Source: Aeromonas schubertii
GTDB lineage: Bacteria > Pseudomonadota > Gammaproteobacteria > Enterobacterales > Aeromonadaceae
NCBI RefSeq assembly: GCF_000820105.1
Contig: NZ_CDDB01000021.1
Location: 1 to 64,000 of the forward strand
DNA length: 64,000 nucleotides
Direction of reading: 5' to 3'
Below the pieces are notes generated by a model. It worked only from the letters and a program-made list of their open reading frames with translations, ran no database searches and was not told the origin of the DNA. The stretch's first letter is position 1; every line of letters starts with the position of its first letter. A program made the position numbers and the translations under genes. Below are positions 52,072 through 64,000 of this stretch, in pieces.

Positions 52072-54507
52072 ATGGATATGAAGAAGAAGCTGATCTTTGT
52101 TGCGGTGGCCACTGCGCTGCTGACCGCCTGTGGCGGTGGTGACGACAACAAGGGGGATACCTCCTCCTCTCTCGATTATCTGCTGACCGGCTCCACGGGT
52201 CTGCGTGCCAGTGTGCTGGCTCCCCGCGACGGTGACGGGACCCTCAAGTTCTCTACCGAAACGACGGATCTCTCCAACCCGGTATCCGCTCTCTCCACTC
52301 TGGATGGATGGTCCACCACCCAGCCGGTGACCCTGGTCCCCATCGGGGTCGAAGGGGTGGGTGTGCCGGCTCCTTCCGGCGCCGATTTTGCCGCTGCGGT
52401 GGCCCCCCTCTATCTGTTCGAGCTGGATTTTGACAGCAGCACCATGGCGCCCAAGGGGATCAAGAAGCAACTCGTCTATGGCTCCGACTTCGTCGTGGCC
52501 GAGAGTGGCGGCAAGCTGGCCCTGGTACCGCTCAAGCCCTTCAATCCCTCCTCTTACTACATGACGGTGGCCACCAGCACCCTCAAGGACAGCCGTGGCA
52601 GTGCCCTGCGCGCCGGCGATGACTACGCCAACCTGAGAGCCAATGCGGGCAGCAGCGCCACCGAGCAGAAGCTGCACAACCTGATCGCCCTGCAGGAGGG
52701 GCTGTTCCTGCAGAAGACCGGCATTACCTCAGACAAGGTGATCTTCTCCGACTGGTTTGCCACCCAATCCGGCGCCGATGTGCTGACCGCCGTCAAGGGT
52801 GCGGCAGCCAGCATCCTGGCAAATTCCGCCACCCTGGACGCCGCCGCTCTGTGGAAGCAGGATGCCAGCGGCAATACCAGCCTGCCGGGGACCTACACCA
52901 TCAACCAGATCGATGGCGGTACGGCGTTTCTGACCAAGCTGGCCGGTGAAACCTTCCTGCCCCAGGCCTCGCGTGATCAGTTGGCCCAGGTGATTGGTGC
53001 CGACCCGACTCTCTCCGGTTTGGCGGCAGCGACCAAGGTCTATAGCGGCACCGTCAGACTCCCCTATTTCCTCTCCACCCCGGCCCTGGCGGGCTCCTGG
53101 GACAAGGCCAAGGGACAATCCTGGCACGGGGCTGTCGACAGCCTCTACGCCATCGCCAACGCCCTCAAGGCGGGCGACAAGGAGGTGATTGACGGTCTGG
53201 TGGGCGCAGGTGTCAACCCCGCCGAGCTGGCCGAGTTGCTGGCCGATCCCGGCCGCTCGGCCGAACTGCTGGCCGAGGCGAGCAAGTTGATCGGGGTGAC
53301 CCTCACCTCGGGTGGCAAGCCCATCGATACCCAGCACAACATAGGTCGCTTCAACCCGCTGCCGGCCCTGAGTGAGGTGCAGTCGGTGCCGATGCGCATC
53401 TTCGCCGCGGCGCCCCTGAGTGCCGTGACCGATGTGATCATCTACCAGCATGGCGTCACCTCGGTGAAGGAGAACGCCTACGCCCTGGCCCTGAGCCAGA
53501 TCGGTACCGGCCTGCAGGCTCTGCCCAGTGCCAAGAATGTAGCCATCGTGGTGATCGACCACCCGCTGCACGGTGAGCGTGGTTACGCCCTGAGCGGCAG
53601 CATGGATACGGTCACCACCAGCAGCAACCCGACCCCCTACCTCAACCTCAGCTACCTGACCGTGGCCCGCGACAACCTCAAACAGAGCGTCGCCGACCTG
53701 CTCGGGCTGCGCCTGGCGGTGGGGCTGGCCAACAGCAAGGGAGTGATCGGTGGTGTCGGGCTCAAGGTGCACTTCCTGGGTCACTCCCTGGGGGCCATCA
53801 CCGGCACCAATCTGCTGGCGGTGGCGAATGCGGAGCTTAACCCTCAAGTCGATCCTCTGTTCAAGTTCGACACCGGCGGCCTGGCCATGCCCGGTGGTGG
53901 CATAGCCCCCCTGCTGCTCAACTCACCGACCTTCGGGCCGACCATCCAGTACGGGATATTGACCAGCAGCTCTGCCGCACTCAAGAATGGCTTCGCTGCC
54001 TATGCCCCGAGCTGCCAGAAGGCACCGGATCCTGCCTGCTTCGTCAACGAGTTCCTGCCGAAACAGGATGCGGCGACCCGGGCTGCCGCCACCTCGACCC
54101 TGGCCAGTTACAGCTTCGCCGCCCAGTCGGTGCTCGACTCGGCCGATCCCATCAATCTGGGGGCGGGCATCAAGAGCGACCTCAAGCTGTTTGCCACCGA
54201 GATCGTGGGCGATGGTGCCCTCAAGCTGCCGGATCAGGTGATCCCCAACAGTATCGCGAGCGCTCCCCTGGGCGGCACCGAGCCTCTGCTCAAGGTGTTG
54301 GGGCTGCAGCCACTGACCGGCACCCAGGCCGGACCCATCCGCCATGTGGCACGCTTCGTCGACGGGGGCCACAGTTCGCTGCTGGCGCCGGACGGGGGTG
54401 ATGACACCGGGGCTGTGACTGCCGAGATCCAGAAGGAGTTTGCCAGCTTCTTCGTGACCGCCGGCGGGGCTGTGCAGGTGAGTGATCCCAACCTGCTCAA
54501 GCAATAA
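52072..54507 (+). CDS. Pla-1/cef-family extracellular lipase (lipoprotein)
   Basis: An 811-residue enzyme of the Aeromonas Lip/Pla-1 and Vibrio VolA type, acting on (phospho)lipids at the cell surface or outside. The signal peptide ends in the lipobox LTAC followed by GGGDDN, so it is lipid-anchored, probably on the outer membrane. The alpha/beta-hydrolase nucleophile elbow is VHFLGHSLGAITG with Ser572; VVIDHPLHGERG (about 500) is the oxyanion-side loop, and the catalytic histidine may be in DGGHSSLL near 766. The ATG at 52072 or 52078 could start it. Substrate range is inferred from family only. Confidence 0.88.
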   Translation: MDMKKKLIFVAVATALLTACGGGDDNKGDTSSSLDYLLTGSTGLRASVLAPRDGDGTLKFSTETTDLSNPVSALSTLDGWSTTQPVTLVPIGVEGVGVPAPSGADFAAAVAPLYLFELDFDSSTMAPKGIKKQLVYGSDFVVAESGGKLALVPLKPFNPSSYYMTVATSTLKDSRGSALRAGDDYANLRANAGSSATEQKLHNLIALQEGLFLQKTGITSDKVIFSDWFATQSGADVLTAVKGAAASILANSATLDAAALWKQDASGNTSLPGTYTINQIDGGTAFLTKLAGETFLPQASRDQLAQVIGADPTLSGLAAATKVYSGTVRLPYFLSTPALAGSWDKAKGQSWHGAVDSLYAIANALKAGDKEVIDGLVGAGVNPAELAELLADPGRSAELLAEASKLIGVTLTSGGKPIDTQHNIGRFNPLPALSEVQSVPMRIFAAAPLSAVTDVIIYQHGVTSVKENAYALALSQIGTGLQALPSAKNVAIVVIDHPLHGERGYALSGSMDTVTTSSNPTPYLNLSYLTVARDNLKQSVADLLGLRLAVGLANSKGVIGGVGLKVHFLGHSLGAITGTNLLAVANAELNPQVDPLFKFDTGGLAMPGGGIAPLLLNSPTFGPTIQYGILTSSSAALKNGFAAYAPSCQKAPDPACFVNEFLPKQDAATRAAATSTLASYSFAAQSVLDSADPINLGAGIKSDLKLFATEIVGDGALKLPDQVIPNSIASAPLGGTEPLLKVLGLQPLTGTQAGPIRHVARFVDGGHSSLLAPDGGDDTGAVTAEIQKEFASFFVTAGGAVQVSDPNLLKQ

Positions 54508-54520
54508 ACCAAGCAGCAAT

Positions 54521-54558
54521 GAAAGAGGCCGCCCCACGTGGGGCGGCCTCTCTTTTTT
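54521..54558. terminator. Terminator after the lipase gene
   Basis: A 14-bp perfect stem (AGAGGCCGCCCCAC pairing with its complement, CACGTG at the apex) followed by six T residues; probably bidirectional with the convergent mscS gene. Confidence 0.93.
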
Positions 54559-54570
54559 CATGGTGAGGTG

Positions 54571-55401
54571 TTATTCAGACTTCATATGCACCACACGCTG
54601 GGGGAAGGGGATCTCGATACCCTCGGCGTCGAAGGCCATCTTCACCCTCTCGTGGAAGTCGAACCAGACCCCCCAGTAGTCGGCGGTCTTGACCCAGGGG
54701 CGCACCACGATATTGACCGAGGAGTCGGCCAGGGCGGCGACGGCGATGGTGACGGCCGGATCTTTCAGGATGCGCGGCTCTTCATGAACCAGGCGCTCGA
54801 GGATCTGCTTGGCCTTGCGCAGGTCGGAGCCATAGCCGATGCCGAAGGTCATGTCGACCCGGCGGGTCTCCATGCGCGAGTAGTTCACTATGGTGCCGTT
54901 GAGGATGGCGGAGTTGGGGACCACCACCATCTTGTTATCGGCGGAGTTAAGGGTGGTGGTGAAGAGTTGCACCGCCTGTACCACACCACTGGTGCCGGCG
55001 ACCTCGATAAACTCCCCCGCCTTGATGGGACGGAAGATGATGAGCAGGAAACCGGCGGCAAAGTTGGAGAGCGACCCTTGCAGTGCCAGGCCGATGGCCA
55101 GACCGGCGGCACCTATGATGGCCACGAAGGAGGCGGTCTGCACTCCGACCCGGCCCAGCGCCGCGATCACCACGAATATCAGGATGGCGTATTTGAGGAT
55201 GCTGCCAACGAATTCGGTAATGGTGATATCCAGCTGGCGGGCCTTCATCACCCGGGTCACGCCACCGCTGATGATGTTGGCCGCGAAGTAACCCAGCAGC
55301 AGGGTAAGCAGGGCGGCCGCGATATTGACGCCATATTCGATGATCAGGGTCTGATTGTTCTGCAACCAGGTCTGGGCCTCGTTGAGGATCTCGGGTTCCA
55401 T
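54571..55401 (-). CDS. mscS: Small-conductance mechanosensitive channel MscS
   Basis: A 276-residue channel that opens under membrane tension to release solutes during osmotic downshock (E. coli 286). Three membrane helices precede the beta domain; the pore helix carries the G/A pattern FVAIIGAAGLAIGLALQGSLSNFAAGFLLIIFR, and PNSAILNGTIVNYS follows in the cytoplasmic vestibule. Start at 55401. Confidence 0.95.
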   Translation of the reverse strand: MEPEILNEAQTWLQNNQTLIIEYGVNIAAALLTLLLGYFAANIISGGVTRVMKARQLDITITEFVGSILKYAILIFVVIAALGRVGVQTASFVAIIGAAGLAIGLALQGSLSNFAAGFLLIIFRPIKAGEFIEVAGTSGVVQAVQLFTTTLNSADNKMVVVPNSAILNGTIVNYSRMETRRVDMTFGIGYGSDLRKAKQILERLVHEEPRILKDPAVTIAVAALADSSVNIVVRPWVKTADYWGVWFDFHERVKMAFDAEGIEIPFPQRVVHMKSE

Positions 55402-55487
55402 AGGGTCTCCTGTCCGTGATGGTGATGGGCAAAGGGGTGGATTAGAGCACAAGGGTGCGACGACTACGGTCGCATATGAAACAGACA

Positions 55488-55520
55488 AAGAAAAGGGGGA
55501 GACCTCTGGTCTCCCCCTTG
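55488..55520 (-). terminator. slmA operon terminator
   Basis: AAGGGGGAGACC / GGTCTCCCCCTT stem; on the minus strand it is followed by a T-rich tract. Confidence 0.9.
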
Positions 55521-55524
55521 GCAA

Positions 55525-56121
55525 TCAGCTCTGCAGCAGCTGGCTGCGAATGAAGTGCCACTGCTCCTCAAAGCCGGCGGTGGGCTTGAGCTTGAACTCG
55601 GAGCGAACAAACTGACTGATACGTCCCTCGGCGTAGGCGAGCAGCAGGTTGGCCAGCATGGTCTCGTCGAGCTGGAATCCCTGCCCCTCGCGCAGTCGCT
55701 TCTCGCGCAGCACCTGCTTGAGCTGGGTCTCCAGCTTGTCGAACAGCAGGCCGATGCGATCCCGCAGCCGGTCGTTTTCCCCCAGTAGAGCATCGCCGTT
55801 GAGGATACGGGTGATGCCCGGGTTGCGCTCGGCAAACACCAGCAGCAGTTGCAGTATGTGGCGGCAGCGCGCCATGGTGTCCTTCTCCTCGGTCAGGATC
55901 AGGTTCACCCGGGAGAGCAGGGAGTCCTCGATGAAGTCGATCAATCCCTCGAACATGCGCGCCTTGCTGGGGAAGTGCCGGTACAGGGCTGCCTCCGATA
56001 CCCCGACCTCGGCGGCCAGGCGGGCCGTGGTGATGCGCTGCCCAGGACTGGTTTCCAGCATATGGGCGAGAGCCTGCAGGATCTGCTCCCGACGGCTCTG
56101 CTTGAGTTGACTGCTTGCCAT
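55525..56121 (-). CDS. slmA: Nucleoid occlusion factor SlmA
   Basis: A 198-residue TetR-fold DNA-binding protein, the E. coli length, that blocks FtsZ assembly over the chromosome. The HTH is in [32 protein letters not shown] (residues about 29-60), typical of SlmA. Terminal segment [15 protein letters not shown]. It follows dut by about 69 bp, as in E. coli (dut-slmA). Confidence 0.95.
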   Translation of the reverse strand: MASSQLKQSRREQILQALAHMLETSPGQRITTARLAAEVGVSEAALYRHFPSKARMFEGLIDFIEDSLLSRVNLILTEEKDTMARCRHILQLLLVFAERNPGITRILNGDALLGENDRLRDRIGLLFDKLETQLKQVLREKRLREGQGFQLDETMLANLLLAYAEGRISQFVRSEFKLKPTAGFEEQWHFIRSQLLQS

Positions 56122-56190
56122 AAAATCCCCTACAAAAACAATGCCTTGTCTTTATTATTTGGCGCTGCCCGGGTGTGTCTGCCGGCGGCG

Positions 56191-56649
56191 TTACTGGCGT
56201 CCGGAGGAGCCAAAGCCCCCCTCGCCGCGCTCGCTCTGATCAAACTCGTCGACCAGGGTAAAACTGGCCTGTACCACGGGCAGGATCACCAGCTGGGCGA
56301 TGCGCTCGCCCGGTTGCATGGTGAAGCTCTCCTTGCCGCGATTCCAGACCGAGACCATCAGCTGGCCTTGATAGTCGGAATCGATGAGGCCCACCAGGTT
56401 GCCGAGCACGATGCCGTGCTTATGGCCGAGGCCGGAGCGGGGCAAGATGGTGGCGCACAGGCCCGGATCCTGGATATGGATGGCCAGGCCGGTGGGGACG
56501 AGCGTCGTCTCTCCGGGGGCCAGGGTGATGCTCTCGTCCAGCAGGGCGCGCAGGTCCATGCCGGCAGAACCCGGGGTCGCGTAGGCGGGCAGCGGAAATT
56601 CGCGGCCGATGCGGTCATCGAGGATTTTCAGTTCAATCTGTGTCGTCAT
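56191..56649 (-). CDS. dut: dUTP diphosphatase
   Basis: A trimeric enzyme that hydrolyses dUTP to dUMP, limiting uracil in DNA and feeding dTMP synthesis. 152 residues as in E. coli. The five dUTPase motifs include [52 protein letters not shown] and the C-terminal [10 protein letters not shown]. It overlaps the coaBC stop (ATGA), so it is coupled to it. Confidence 0.97.
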   Translation of the reverse strand: MTTQIELKILDDRIGREFPLPAYATPGSAGMDLRALLDESITLAPGETTLVPTGLAIHIQDPGLCATILPRSGLGHKHGIVLGNLVGLIDSDYQGQLMVSVWNRGKESFTMQPGERIAQLVILPVVQASFTLVDEFDQSERGEGGFGSSGRQ

Positions 56650-57875
56650 GAGTGCTTGTTATCTTGGGCGCGGCGGCGCAGATAGTGTTCCGCCACCAGG
56701 GTGAGCAGGTGCCGGGCGATCGACAGCTTGTCGGCCAGTGGCAACTCGTGGCGTCCCCCCTGCCAAAACAGGGTAAGGGCGTTGTCATCGGCATTGAATC
56801 CTTGGCCGGCGCGGGACACGTCGTTGGCGGCGATCATGTCGAGCCGCTTCCGTTGCAGCTTGTCGAGGGCGTATTGTTCCACATCCACGGTTTCGGCGGC
56901 AAACCCAACGGTGAAGGGTTTATCCTCGAGGGCGCCAACCGAGGCGATGATGTCCGGGTTCTTCACCAGGGTCAGCACCATCTCCTCTTTATCGACCGTT
57001 TTCTTGATCTTCTGAGGGTGGATCTCGGCCGGCCGGTAGTCCGCCACGGCGGCGCAGCCGATAAAGATGTCGCTGCCGGCCACCCGGGCCATCACGGCCG
57101 CATGCATCTGCCCGGCGCTCTCCACGTCGATGCGGGTGACGCCTGCCGGGGTGGCCAGGGCCACAGGTCCACTCACCAGGGTCACCTCGGCCCCCAGCTC
57201 GACCGCCGCACGGGCCAGGGCGAATCCCATCTTGCCCGAGCTGTGGTTGCTGATGTAGCGCACCGGGTCGAGGGCTTCCCGGGTCGGGCCGGCGGTCAGC
57301 AGCAGACGACAACCGGCCAGGGGGCGTTCTCCCTGCAGCCGGGTCACGCAGCGCTCCACCAACTCGAGCGGGTCGAGCATGCGACCCGGTCCCACATCGC
57401 CGCATGCCTGGCTGCCCGAGTCGGGCCCCCACAACAGGATACCGCGGCTGGCCAGGGTCTTGAGGTTGGCCTGGGTGGCGGGGTTGAGATACATCTGCTG
57501 GTTCATGGCCGGGGCCAGGGCGACGGTGGCCGGGGTGGCCAGGCAGAGGGTGGTGAGCAGTTCGTCGGCCATGCCGGCGGCCATACGGGCCATCAGGTTG
57601 GCACTGGCCGGGGCGATCAGGACCAGATCGGCCCACTTGGCCAGCTCGATATGGCCCATGCCAGCCTCGGCGGCCGGGTCGAGCAAGCTGTCGGCCACCG
57701 GATGGCCCGATACCGCCTGCAGGGTCAGGGGGGTGATGAACTCCTTGGCGGAGCGGGTCATCACCACCCGCACCTCGGCCCCCTGATCTTTCAGGCGGCG
57801 CACCAGCTCGGCACTTTTGTAGGCGGCGATCCCCCCGCTGATGCCCAGCAGGATGCGTTTGTCGGCCAATCTCAT
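56646..57875 (-). CDS. coaBC: Bifunctional phosphopantothenoylcysteine decarboxylase/synthetase
   Basis: CoaBC (Dfp) joins cysteine to 4'-phosphopantothenate and decarboxylates the product in coenzyme A synthesis. 409 residues (E. coli 406). The flavin decarboxylase half opens [20 protein letters not shown] and has [13 protein letters not shown]; the synthetase half has [24 protein letters not shown] near 190-213. Start at 57875; a GTG nine codons earlier is less likely. Its partner coaD is 3.8 kb away. Confidence 0.96.
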   Translation of the reverse strand: MRLADKRILLGISGGIAAYKSAELVRRLKDQGAEVRVVMTRSAKEFITPLTLQAVSGHPVADSLLDPAAEAGMGHIELAKWADLVLIAPASANLMARMAAGMADELLTTLCLATPATVALAPAMNQQMYLNPATQANLKTLASRGILLWGPDSGSQACGDVGPGRMLDPLELVERCVTRLQGERPLAGCRLLLTAGPTREALDPVRYISNHSSGKMGFALARAAVELGAEVTLVSGPVALATPAGVTRIDVESAGQMHAAVMARVAGSDIFIGCAAVADYRPAEIHPQKIKKTVDKEEMVLTLVKNPDIIASVGALEDKPFTVGFAAETVDVEQYALDKLQRKRLDMIAANDVSRAGQGFNADDNALTLFWQGGRHELPLADKLSIARHLLTLVAEHYLRRRAQDNKHS

Positions 57876-58019
57876 GGATCTCGTTCCGGTCGTCTCAGTC
57901 ACTGGTCGGCTAAGATATCACACCCCTCTGTTCGGGACAGGGGGCAAGGTCAAGTTCATGGGTGAGCAGGGAAGAGGGGGACGGGCTAAGGTTGTCTCAT
58001 CCCACAGGGAGGGTGACAA

Positions 58020-58694
58020 ATGGCTATCAAAGATTGGCCCCGGGACGAGCGCCCACGGGAGAAGCTGCTGGCCAGGGGGGCACAGGCGTTATCGGATGCC
58101 GAGCTGCTGGCGATTTTTCTGCGCACCGGAGTGAGCGGGACGGACGCGGTGACCCTGGCGCGCAACCTGTTGGGGGAGTTTGGCTCCCTGCGCGCCCTGA
58201 TGGGGGCCGAGCGGCAGGCCTTTTGTCGTGGCCGTGGTCTCGGTGAGGCCAAGTTTGTCCAGTTGCAGGCGGTCCTCGAGATGGCCCGGCGCCATCTGGC
58301 CGAGCGGCTGGAGCGGGGGGAGGCCCTCACCAGCCCCCAGCTGACCCGCGACTATCTGCAGGCCAGGCTCAGGGATCGTGAGCGGGAGATCTTCGCGATC
58401 CTCCTGCTCGATAATCAGCACAGGGTGATCCATGACGAAGAGTTGTTTCAGGGAACCCTGGGCAGTGCCAGCGTCTGGCCGAGAGAAATTGTGCGGATCG
58501 CGATCAAACATAATGCAGCCGCCGTGATTCTGGCGCATAATCACCCGTCCGGCGTGGCCGAGCCCAGCCGGGCCGATCGCCAGTTGACGGAACGGATCCT
58601 GGCCGCACTGGCCCTGATCGATGTGCGAGTCCTGGATCATCTGGTGATCGGTGACGGCATCACGGTTTCCTTCGCCGAGCGCGGTTGGCTCTGA
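58020..58694 (+). CDS. radC: RadC family JAB-domain protein
   Basis: A 224-residue protein (E. coli 222) with an N-terminal helix-hairpin-helix region and a C-terminal JAB/MPN metalloprotease-like fold: [15 protein letters not shown] near residues 173-187 gives the HxHP...D zinc motif. Despite its name, a repair role is doubtful and its substrate is unknown. It diverges from coaBC and precedes rpmB, the enterobacterial order. Confidence 0.94.
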   Translation: MAIKDWPRDERPREKLLARGAQALSDAELLAIFLRTGVSGTDAVTLARNLLGEFGSLRALMGAERQAFCRGRGLGEAKFVQLQAVLEMARRHLAERLERGEALTSPQLTRDYLQARLRDREREIFAILLLDNQHRVIHDEELFQGTLGSASVWPREIVRIAIKHNAAAVILAHNHPSGVAEPSRADRQLTERILAALALIDVRVLDHLVIGDGITVSFAERGWL

Positions 58695-58721
58695 CAACCA
58701 TGGCGCTGGGCCCCGTTTTAG

Positions 58722-58750
58722 TTGATCTTTGATCACAGATGCTGTATAAA
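58722..58750 (+). promoter_or_regulatory. rpmB-rpmG promoter
   Basis: TTGATC (58722-58727), 17 bp, TATAAA (58745-58750), 85 bp before rpmB. Confidence 0.75.
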
Positions 58751-58834
58751 ATGCCGCCTTCTGTTTGCCCCGCAATCGAAGGCCAGCGGGGCAAATATTT
58801 GCTCGAGCAAGAAGTAAGATTTGGAGAGACTGAC

Positions 58835-59071
58835 ATGTCTAGAGTATGCCAAGTAACCGGCAAGCGTCCGGCTGTTGGTAACAACCGTTCGCACGCTAAC
58901 AACGCTACCAAGCGTCGTTTCCTGCCGAACCTGCACACTCACCGTTTTTGGGTTGAGAGTGAAAAGCGCTTCGTAAGCCTGCGTGTTTCCGCCAAGGGCA
59001 TGCGTATCATCGACAAGCGTGGCGTAGAAGTCGTTCTGGCTGAACTGCGCGCCCGCGGTGAGAAGGTATAA
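58835..59071 (+). CDS. rpmB: Ribosomal protein L28
   Basis: A 78-residue 50S protein, the E. coli length, from [20 protein letters not shown] to RARGEKV. Start at ATG 58835 behind GGAGAG; the longer frame before it crosses the promoter. It is followed 10 bp later by rpmG. Confidence 0.97.
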   Translation: MSRVCQVTGKRPAVGNNRSHANNATKRRFLPNLHTHRFWVESEKRFVSLRVSAKGMRIIDKRGVEVVLAELRARGEKV

Positions 59072-59081
59072 GGACTAAATC

Positions 59082-59249
59082 ATGGCTAAAGGTATTCGCG
59101 AGAAGATTCGCCTGAACTCCAGCGCCGGTACTGGTCACTTCTATACCACTACCAAGAACAAGCGCACCATGCCCGAAAAGATGGAGATCAAGAAATTTGA
59201 TCCGGTCGTTCGCCAGCATGTGATCTACAAGGAAGGCAAAATCAAGTAA
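59082..59249 (+). CDS. rpmG: Ribosomal protein L33
   Basis: A 55-residue 50S protein: [20 protein letters not shown], then YTTTKNKRT and [19 protein letters not shown]. This is the cysteine-free form without a zinc ribbon, as in E. coli. It is preceded by AAGGAC and followed by a strong terminator. Confidence 0.97.
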   Translation: MAKGIREKIRLNSSAGTGHFYTTTKNKRTMPEKMEIKKFDPVVRQHVIYKEGKIK

Positions 59250-59269
59250 TTACTTGATCTTGCTCTCCC

Positions 59270-59297
59270 AAAAACCCGGCTTAGGCCGGGTTTTTTT
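59270..59297 (+). terminator. rpmBG terminator
   Basis: AAACCCGGC / GCCGGGTTT stem with a short TTAG loop followed by a run of T residues. Confidence 0.93.
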
Positions 59298-59344
59298 ATG
59301 GCCGCGATCCACAGTACACTGTCCTCCCTTTTCAGGAGGAAAGC

Positions 59345-59806
59345 ATGTTCAGACTCTCCCGTCGGGGCTGGAACAACGTCATCATTGTCGGGGTCCTGGC
59401 CGCCATCACCCTGTTGCATCGCATGGAGCAGATGCAGGAGATCAACAGCCAGAATCGTCAGCGTACCCTGCTGCCGGCCGATGCCGTGGTGCTCACCTGG
59501 CAGGGGCCCACCTGGCAGATCGAGCGGATTGGCCAGGGGTGGCGCAGCCAGCCCGACCTTGGTCTCGACAGTGCGGCGCTGGGAGGGCTGGTGAGCCAGT
59601 GGAGCCAGTGGCTGCTTCCTCCCACCGAGCCACTGCGTGGTGCGCCGACCCTGATCCGGGTCTGGCTGGCGGCCAGCGACGATCCGGTCGAGGTTGGCCT
59701 CTACCAGGATAACGGTCGCTACGGGGCCCTGTTGCCGCCGGATCGCTGGCTTGCCCTCACGGCCGAGCAGTATCAGGCCCTGCTCTCTCCCACCCCTGCC
59801 AAGTAA
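59345..59806 (+). CDS. Membrane-anchored protein of unknown function
   Basis: A 153-residue protein with one N-terminal membrane helix ([18 protein letters not shown]) and a small, probably periplasmic, beta-rich domain with many tryptophans ([19 protein letters not shown]). An excellent AGGAGGAAAGC ribosome site supports the ATG at 59345. It ends 8 bp before mutM, so the two are likely co-transcribed. I do not recognise the family; a role next to a DNA glycosylase is not obvious. Confidence 0.75.
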   Translation: MFRLSRRGWNNVIIVGVLAAITLLHRMEQMQEINSQNRQRTLLPADAVVLTWQGPTWQIERIGQGWRSQPDLGLDSAALGGLVSQWSQWLLPPTEPLRGAPTLIRVWLAASDDPVEVGLYQDNGRYGALLPPDRWLALTAEQYQALLSPTPAK

Positions 59807-59814
59807 GGGAACAC

Positions 59815-60627
59815 ATGCCAGAACTGCCCGAAGTCGAGGTGAGTCGGCAGGGGATTGCCCCCTGGCTCACCGGTATCGCAGTGACCCGCATCGTGGTGCG
59901 CGACGGCCGCCTGCGCTGGCCGGTGCCCGGGGAGATCCAGGAGCTGGCCGGGCTCACCCTTCGCCGGGTCGCCCGGCGTGCCAAGTACCTGTTGCTGGAG
60001 ACCGATTTTGGCACCGCCATCCTGCATCTGGGGATGTCGGGCAGCCTGCGGGTGCTGCCCATAGGCACCCCGGCCGGGAAGCACGATCACGTGGACATAG
60101 AGTTTGCCAACGGCAAGCTGCTACGCCTCAACGATCCCCGTCGCTTCGGCGCCCTGCTGTGGACCCGGGACCCCGCCGAGGCACATGCCCTGCTCGCCAG
60201 GCTGGGCCCGGAGCCGCTGACCGACGCCTTCAGCGCCGATTATCTGGCCCAGCGTGCCAAGGGGCGCAGCACCGCCATCAAGCAGTTTTTGATGGACAAT
60301 CAGGTGGTGGTCGGGGTCGGCAACATCTACGCCAACGAGGCCCTGTTTGCCGCCGGTATTCATCCCAAGCGGGCGGCCGGCAACATCAGCCGGGAGCGGC
60401 TGGGGCGACTGGTTGAGGAGATCAAACGGGTGCTGACCGAGGCCATCGCCCAGGGGGGGACCACCCTCAAGGACTTCACCAGTGCCGATGGCAAGCCGGG
60501 CTACTTCGTGCAGCGGCTGCAGGTTTACGGGCGTGCCGGGGAGCCCTGCCACACCTGTGGCAGCGAGATCCATTCCCTGCGCCTGGGGCAGCGCAACACC
60601 TTCTTCTGCCCCCACTGCCAGCATTGA
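59815..60627 (+). CDS. mutM: Formamidopyrimidine-DNA glycosylase
   Basis: Removes 8-oxoguanine and formamidopyrimidines and nicks the abasic site. 270 residues (E. coli 269). The invariant N-terminus PELPEVE supplies the catalytic proline, LGMSGSLRV and the H2TH region ([19 protein letters not shown]) follow, and the zinc finger C-x2-C-x16-C-x2-C ([15 protein letters not shown] then FFCPHCQ) closes the protein. Confidence 0.97.
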   Translation: MPELPEVEVSRQGIAPWLTGIAVTRIVVRDGRLRWPVPGEIQELAGLTLRRVARRAKYLLLETDFGTAILHLGMSGSLRVLPIGTPAGKHDHVDIEFANGKLLRLNDPRRFGALLWTRDPAEAHALLARLGPEPLTDAFSADYLAQRAKGRSTAIKQFLMDNQVVVGVGNIYANEALFAAGIHPKRAAGNISRERLGRLVEEIKRVLTEAIAQGGTTLKDFTSADGKPGYFVQRLQVYGRAGEPCHTCGSEIHSLRLGQRNTFFCPHCQH

Positions 60628-60729
60628 GATCCCTTCTCATCTTGTAAGAGAGTGTTGCAGGGGCTTGTCCTGGTGGTCGCTCCTTCCTTAGTATCTCGTC
60701 CGTTCAGGCTGTACACGAGATAAACAACA

Positions 60730-63318
<2,589 letters not shown>

Positions 63319-63321
63319 ATG

Positions 63322-63350
63322 AACAAGGCCCCGTGAGGGGCCTTGTGGTT
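63322..63350. terminator. Bidirectional terminator between the two glycosyltransferase genes
   Basis: ACAAGGCCCC / GGGGCCTTGT stem, GTGA loop, between convergent genes. Confidence 0.82.
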
Positions 63351-64000
63351 ATTCGGGGCGTTGTGGCTGGTGGCGGATCCAGAGGTCGGCGTACTTGATG
63401 AAGGTCGAGTGAGCCGAGAGGATGGCCAGCAGCAGTCCCTGCCGTCCGTCGAGGAAACCCGCCTTGAGCAGGTACATCTTCATGAAGCAGCCGATCGCAT
63501 GCAGCAGCCCCTGGCCGAGGGAGCTCTTCTTGCCGCGGGCCTGACGCTGGTCGGCCCAGGCGCGGCCATAGCCGGCCGATTTCACCAGATAGTGTTCGAG
63601 ATCCCGATAGGTGTAGTGGAGCAGGTCGCCGCTGAGGTCCACCACCTTCATGTTGGCGCGCACTTCTACCTTTTCGTGGACCAGGGCGTCGTTGTAACCG
63701 GTCAGCGCCCTGGGGTAGAGACGCAGCACCCGATCCGGGTACCAGCCGCTGTGGCGGATGAAACGGCCAAACACCCAGGAGAGGCGCGGCAAGGTGTAGA
63801 GGGTATCGGCTGGCGGGTTCTCCAGCACGGTGCGGATGCTTTGAGCCAGCTCGGGGGTGAGGCGCTCGTCGGCGTCCAGCCACAGCACCCAGTCGGATTG
63901 TACGTGAGACTGGGCCAGCTGACGCTGGCGACCAAACCCGGGCCATTGGTTGTTAACGAAGAAGCGGGCGCCAAACTCGGCGGCGATGGCGGCGGTCTCA
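63349..64000 (-). CDS. Glycosyltransferase family 2, WaaE/KdtX-like (5' end missing)
   Basis: The frame is open to the right edge, so the N-terminus lies outside the window; 216 residues are visible. [19 protein letters not shown] and [15 protein letters not shown] (the DAD metal site) match GT2 enzymes of the WaaE/KdtX type that add glucose to lipopolysaccharide inner core; such genes commonly sit next to coaD in gammaproteobacteria. [13 protein letters not shown] and ALVHEKVEV are further family segments. Confidence 0.85.
   Translation of the reverse strand, partial: ETAAIAAEFGARFFVNNQWPGFGRQRQLAQSHVQSDWVLWLDADERLTPELAQSIRTVLENPPADTLYTLPRLSWVFGRFIRHSGWYPDRVLRLYPRALTGYNDALVHEKVEVRANMKVVDLSGDLLHYTYRDLEHYLVKSAGYGRAWADQRQARGKKSSLGQGLLHAIGCFMKMYLLKAGFLDGRQGLLLAILSAHSTFIKYADLWIRHQPQRPE

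Noticed and set aside
54524-54551. CACGTG core as a fourth parS
   Set aside because: It is the apex of a perfect terminator stem and the flanking arms (CCCCACGTGGGG) do not match parS.
60081-60100. TCACGTGGACA in mutM as a parS
   Set aside because: Only the core matches; the right arm deviates and the left arm lacks GTT.

Overview
The window is a GC-rich gammaproteobacterial chromosome segment spanning the replication origin, and the gene content points strongly to Aeromonas. The most diagnostic feature is the blrA-blrB / class D beta-lactamase (AmpS/OXA-12 type) / blrD cluster with TTCAC-type operator tags. Supporting evidence is an ISAs1-family insertion, a Pla-1/cef-type extracellular lipase, and E. 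coli-like order around mnmE-mioC-oriC-mnmG-rsmG-parAB-atp. Calls come from reading the sequence and from knowledge of the families; no database search was run.

Left edge (1-2.7 kb): the promoter and leader of a ribosomal RNA operon run leftward out of the window. Next to them is the wreck of a drug-efflux-type MFS gene, split by a complete 1239-bp ISAs1-family element with a 10-bp target duplication, and its divergent AraC-type regulator. From 2.9 to 7.2 kb lie avtA, two small heat-shock protein genes (each with a ROSE-type RNA thermometer, the first with a sigma-32-type promoter) and an acyl-CoA ligase gene. From 7.2 to 13.2 kb is the classic dnaA-dnaN-recF-gyrB replication operon on the minus strand. 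Three parS sites (2861, 7161, 9691) lie on this side of the origin, one inside recF.

From 13.5 to 25.1 kb, all on the plus strand: a polar amino acid ABC transporter, rpmH-rnpA-yidD-yidC-mnmE, mioC, oriC (20.36-20.87 kb, DnaA boxes, very dense GATC), mnmG, rsmG, parA and parB. The nine-gene F-type ATP synthase operon (atpIBEFHAGDC) and glmU follow to 33.7 kb.

From 33.7 to 38.1 kb is the beta-lactam-response cluster. From 38.2 to 40.6 kb are yicC, rph and pyrE. In E. coli slmA would follow pyrE; here about 15 kb intervenes, holding a YbaK-type deacylase, a DUF4382 lipoprotein, gppA-rhlB / trxA-rho, ubiD-fre, a GGDEF protein, ubiK, a large lipase lipoprotein and mscS. The E. coli-like order then resumes with slmA-dut-coaBC / radC-rpmB-rpmG-mutM, a VirK/YbjX-like gene, coaD and the start of a lipopolysaccharide-core glycosyltransferase region.

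Most of the window is core housekeeping DNA. I found no CRISPR array, prophage, restriction or defence island, and nothing I can honestly present as a new multi-gene system. The points most worth a second look are the paired RNA thermometers, the parS trio including a coding parS, the blr tags, palindromes at dnaA and at the ABC transporter, a terminator-like hairpin in the atp leader, and the decayed MFS locus fused to the rRNA operon upstream region.
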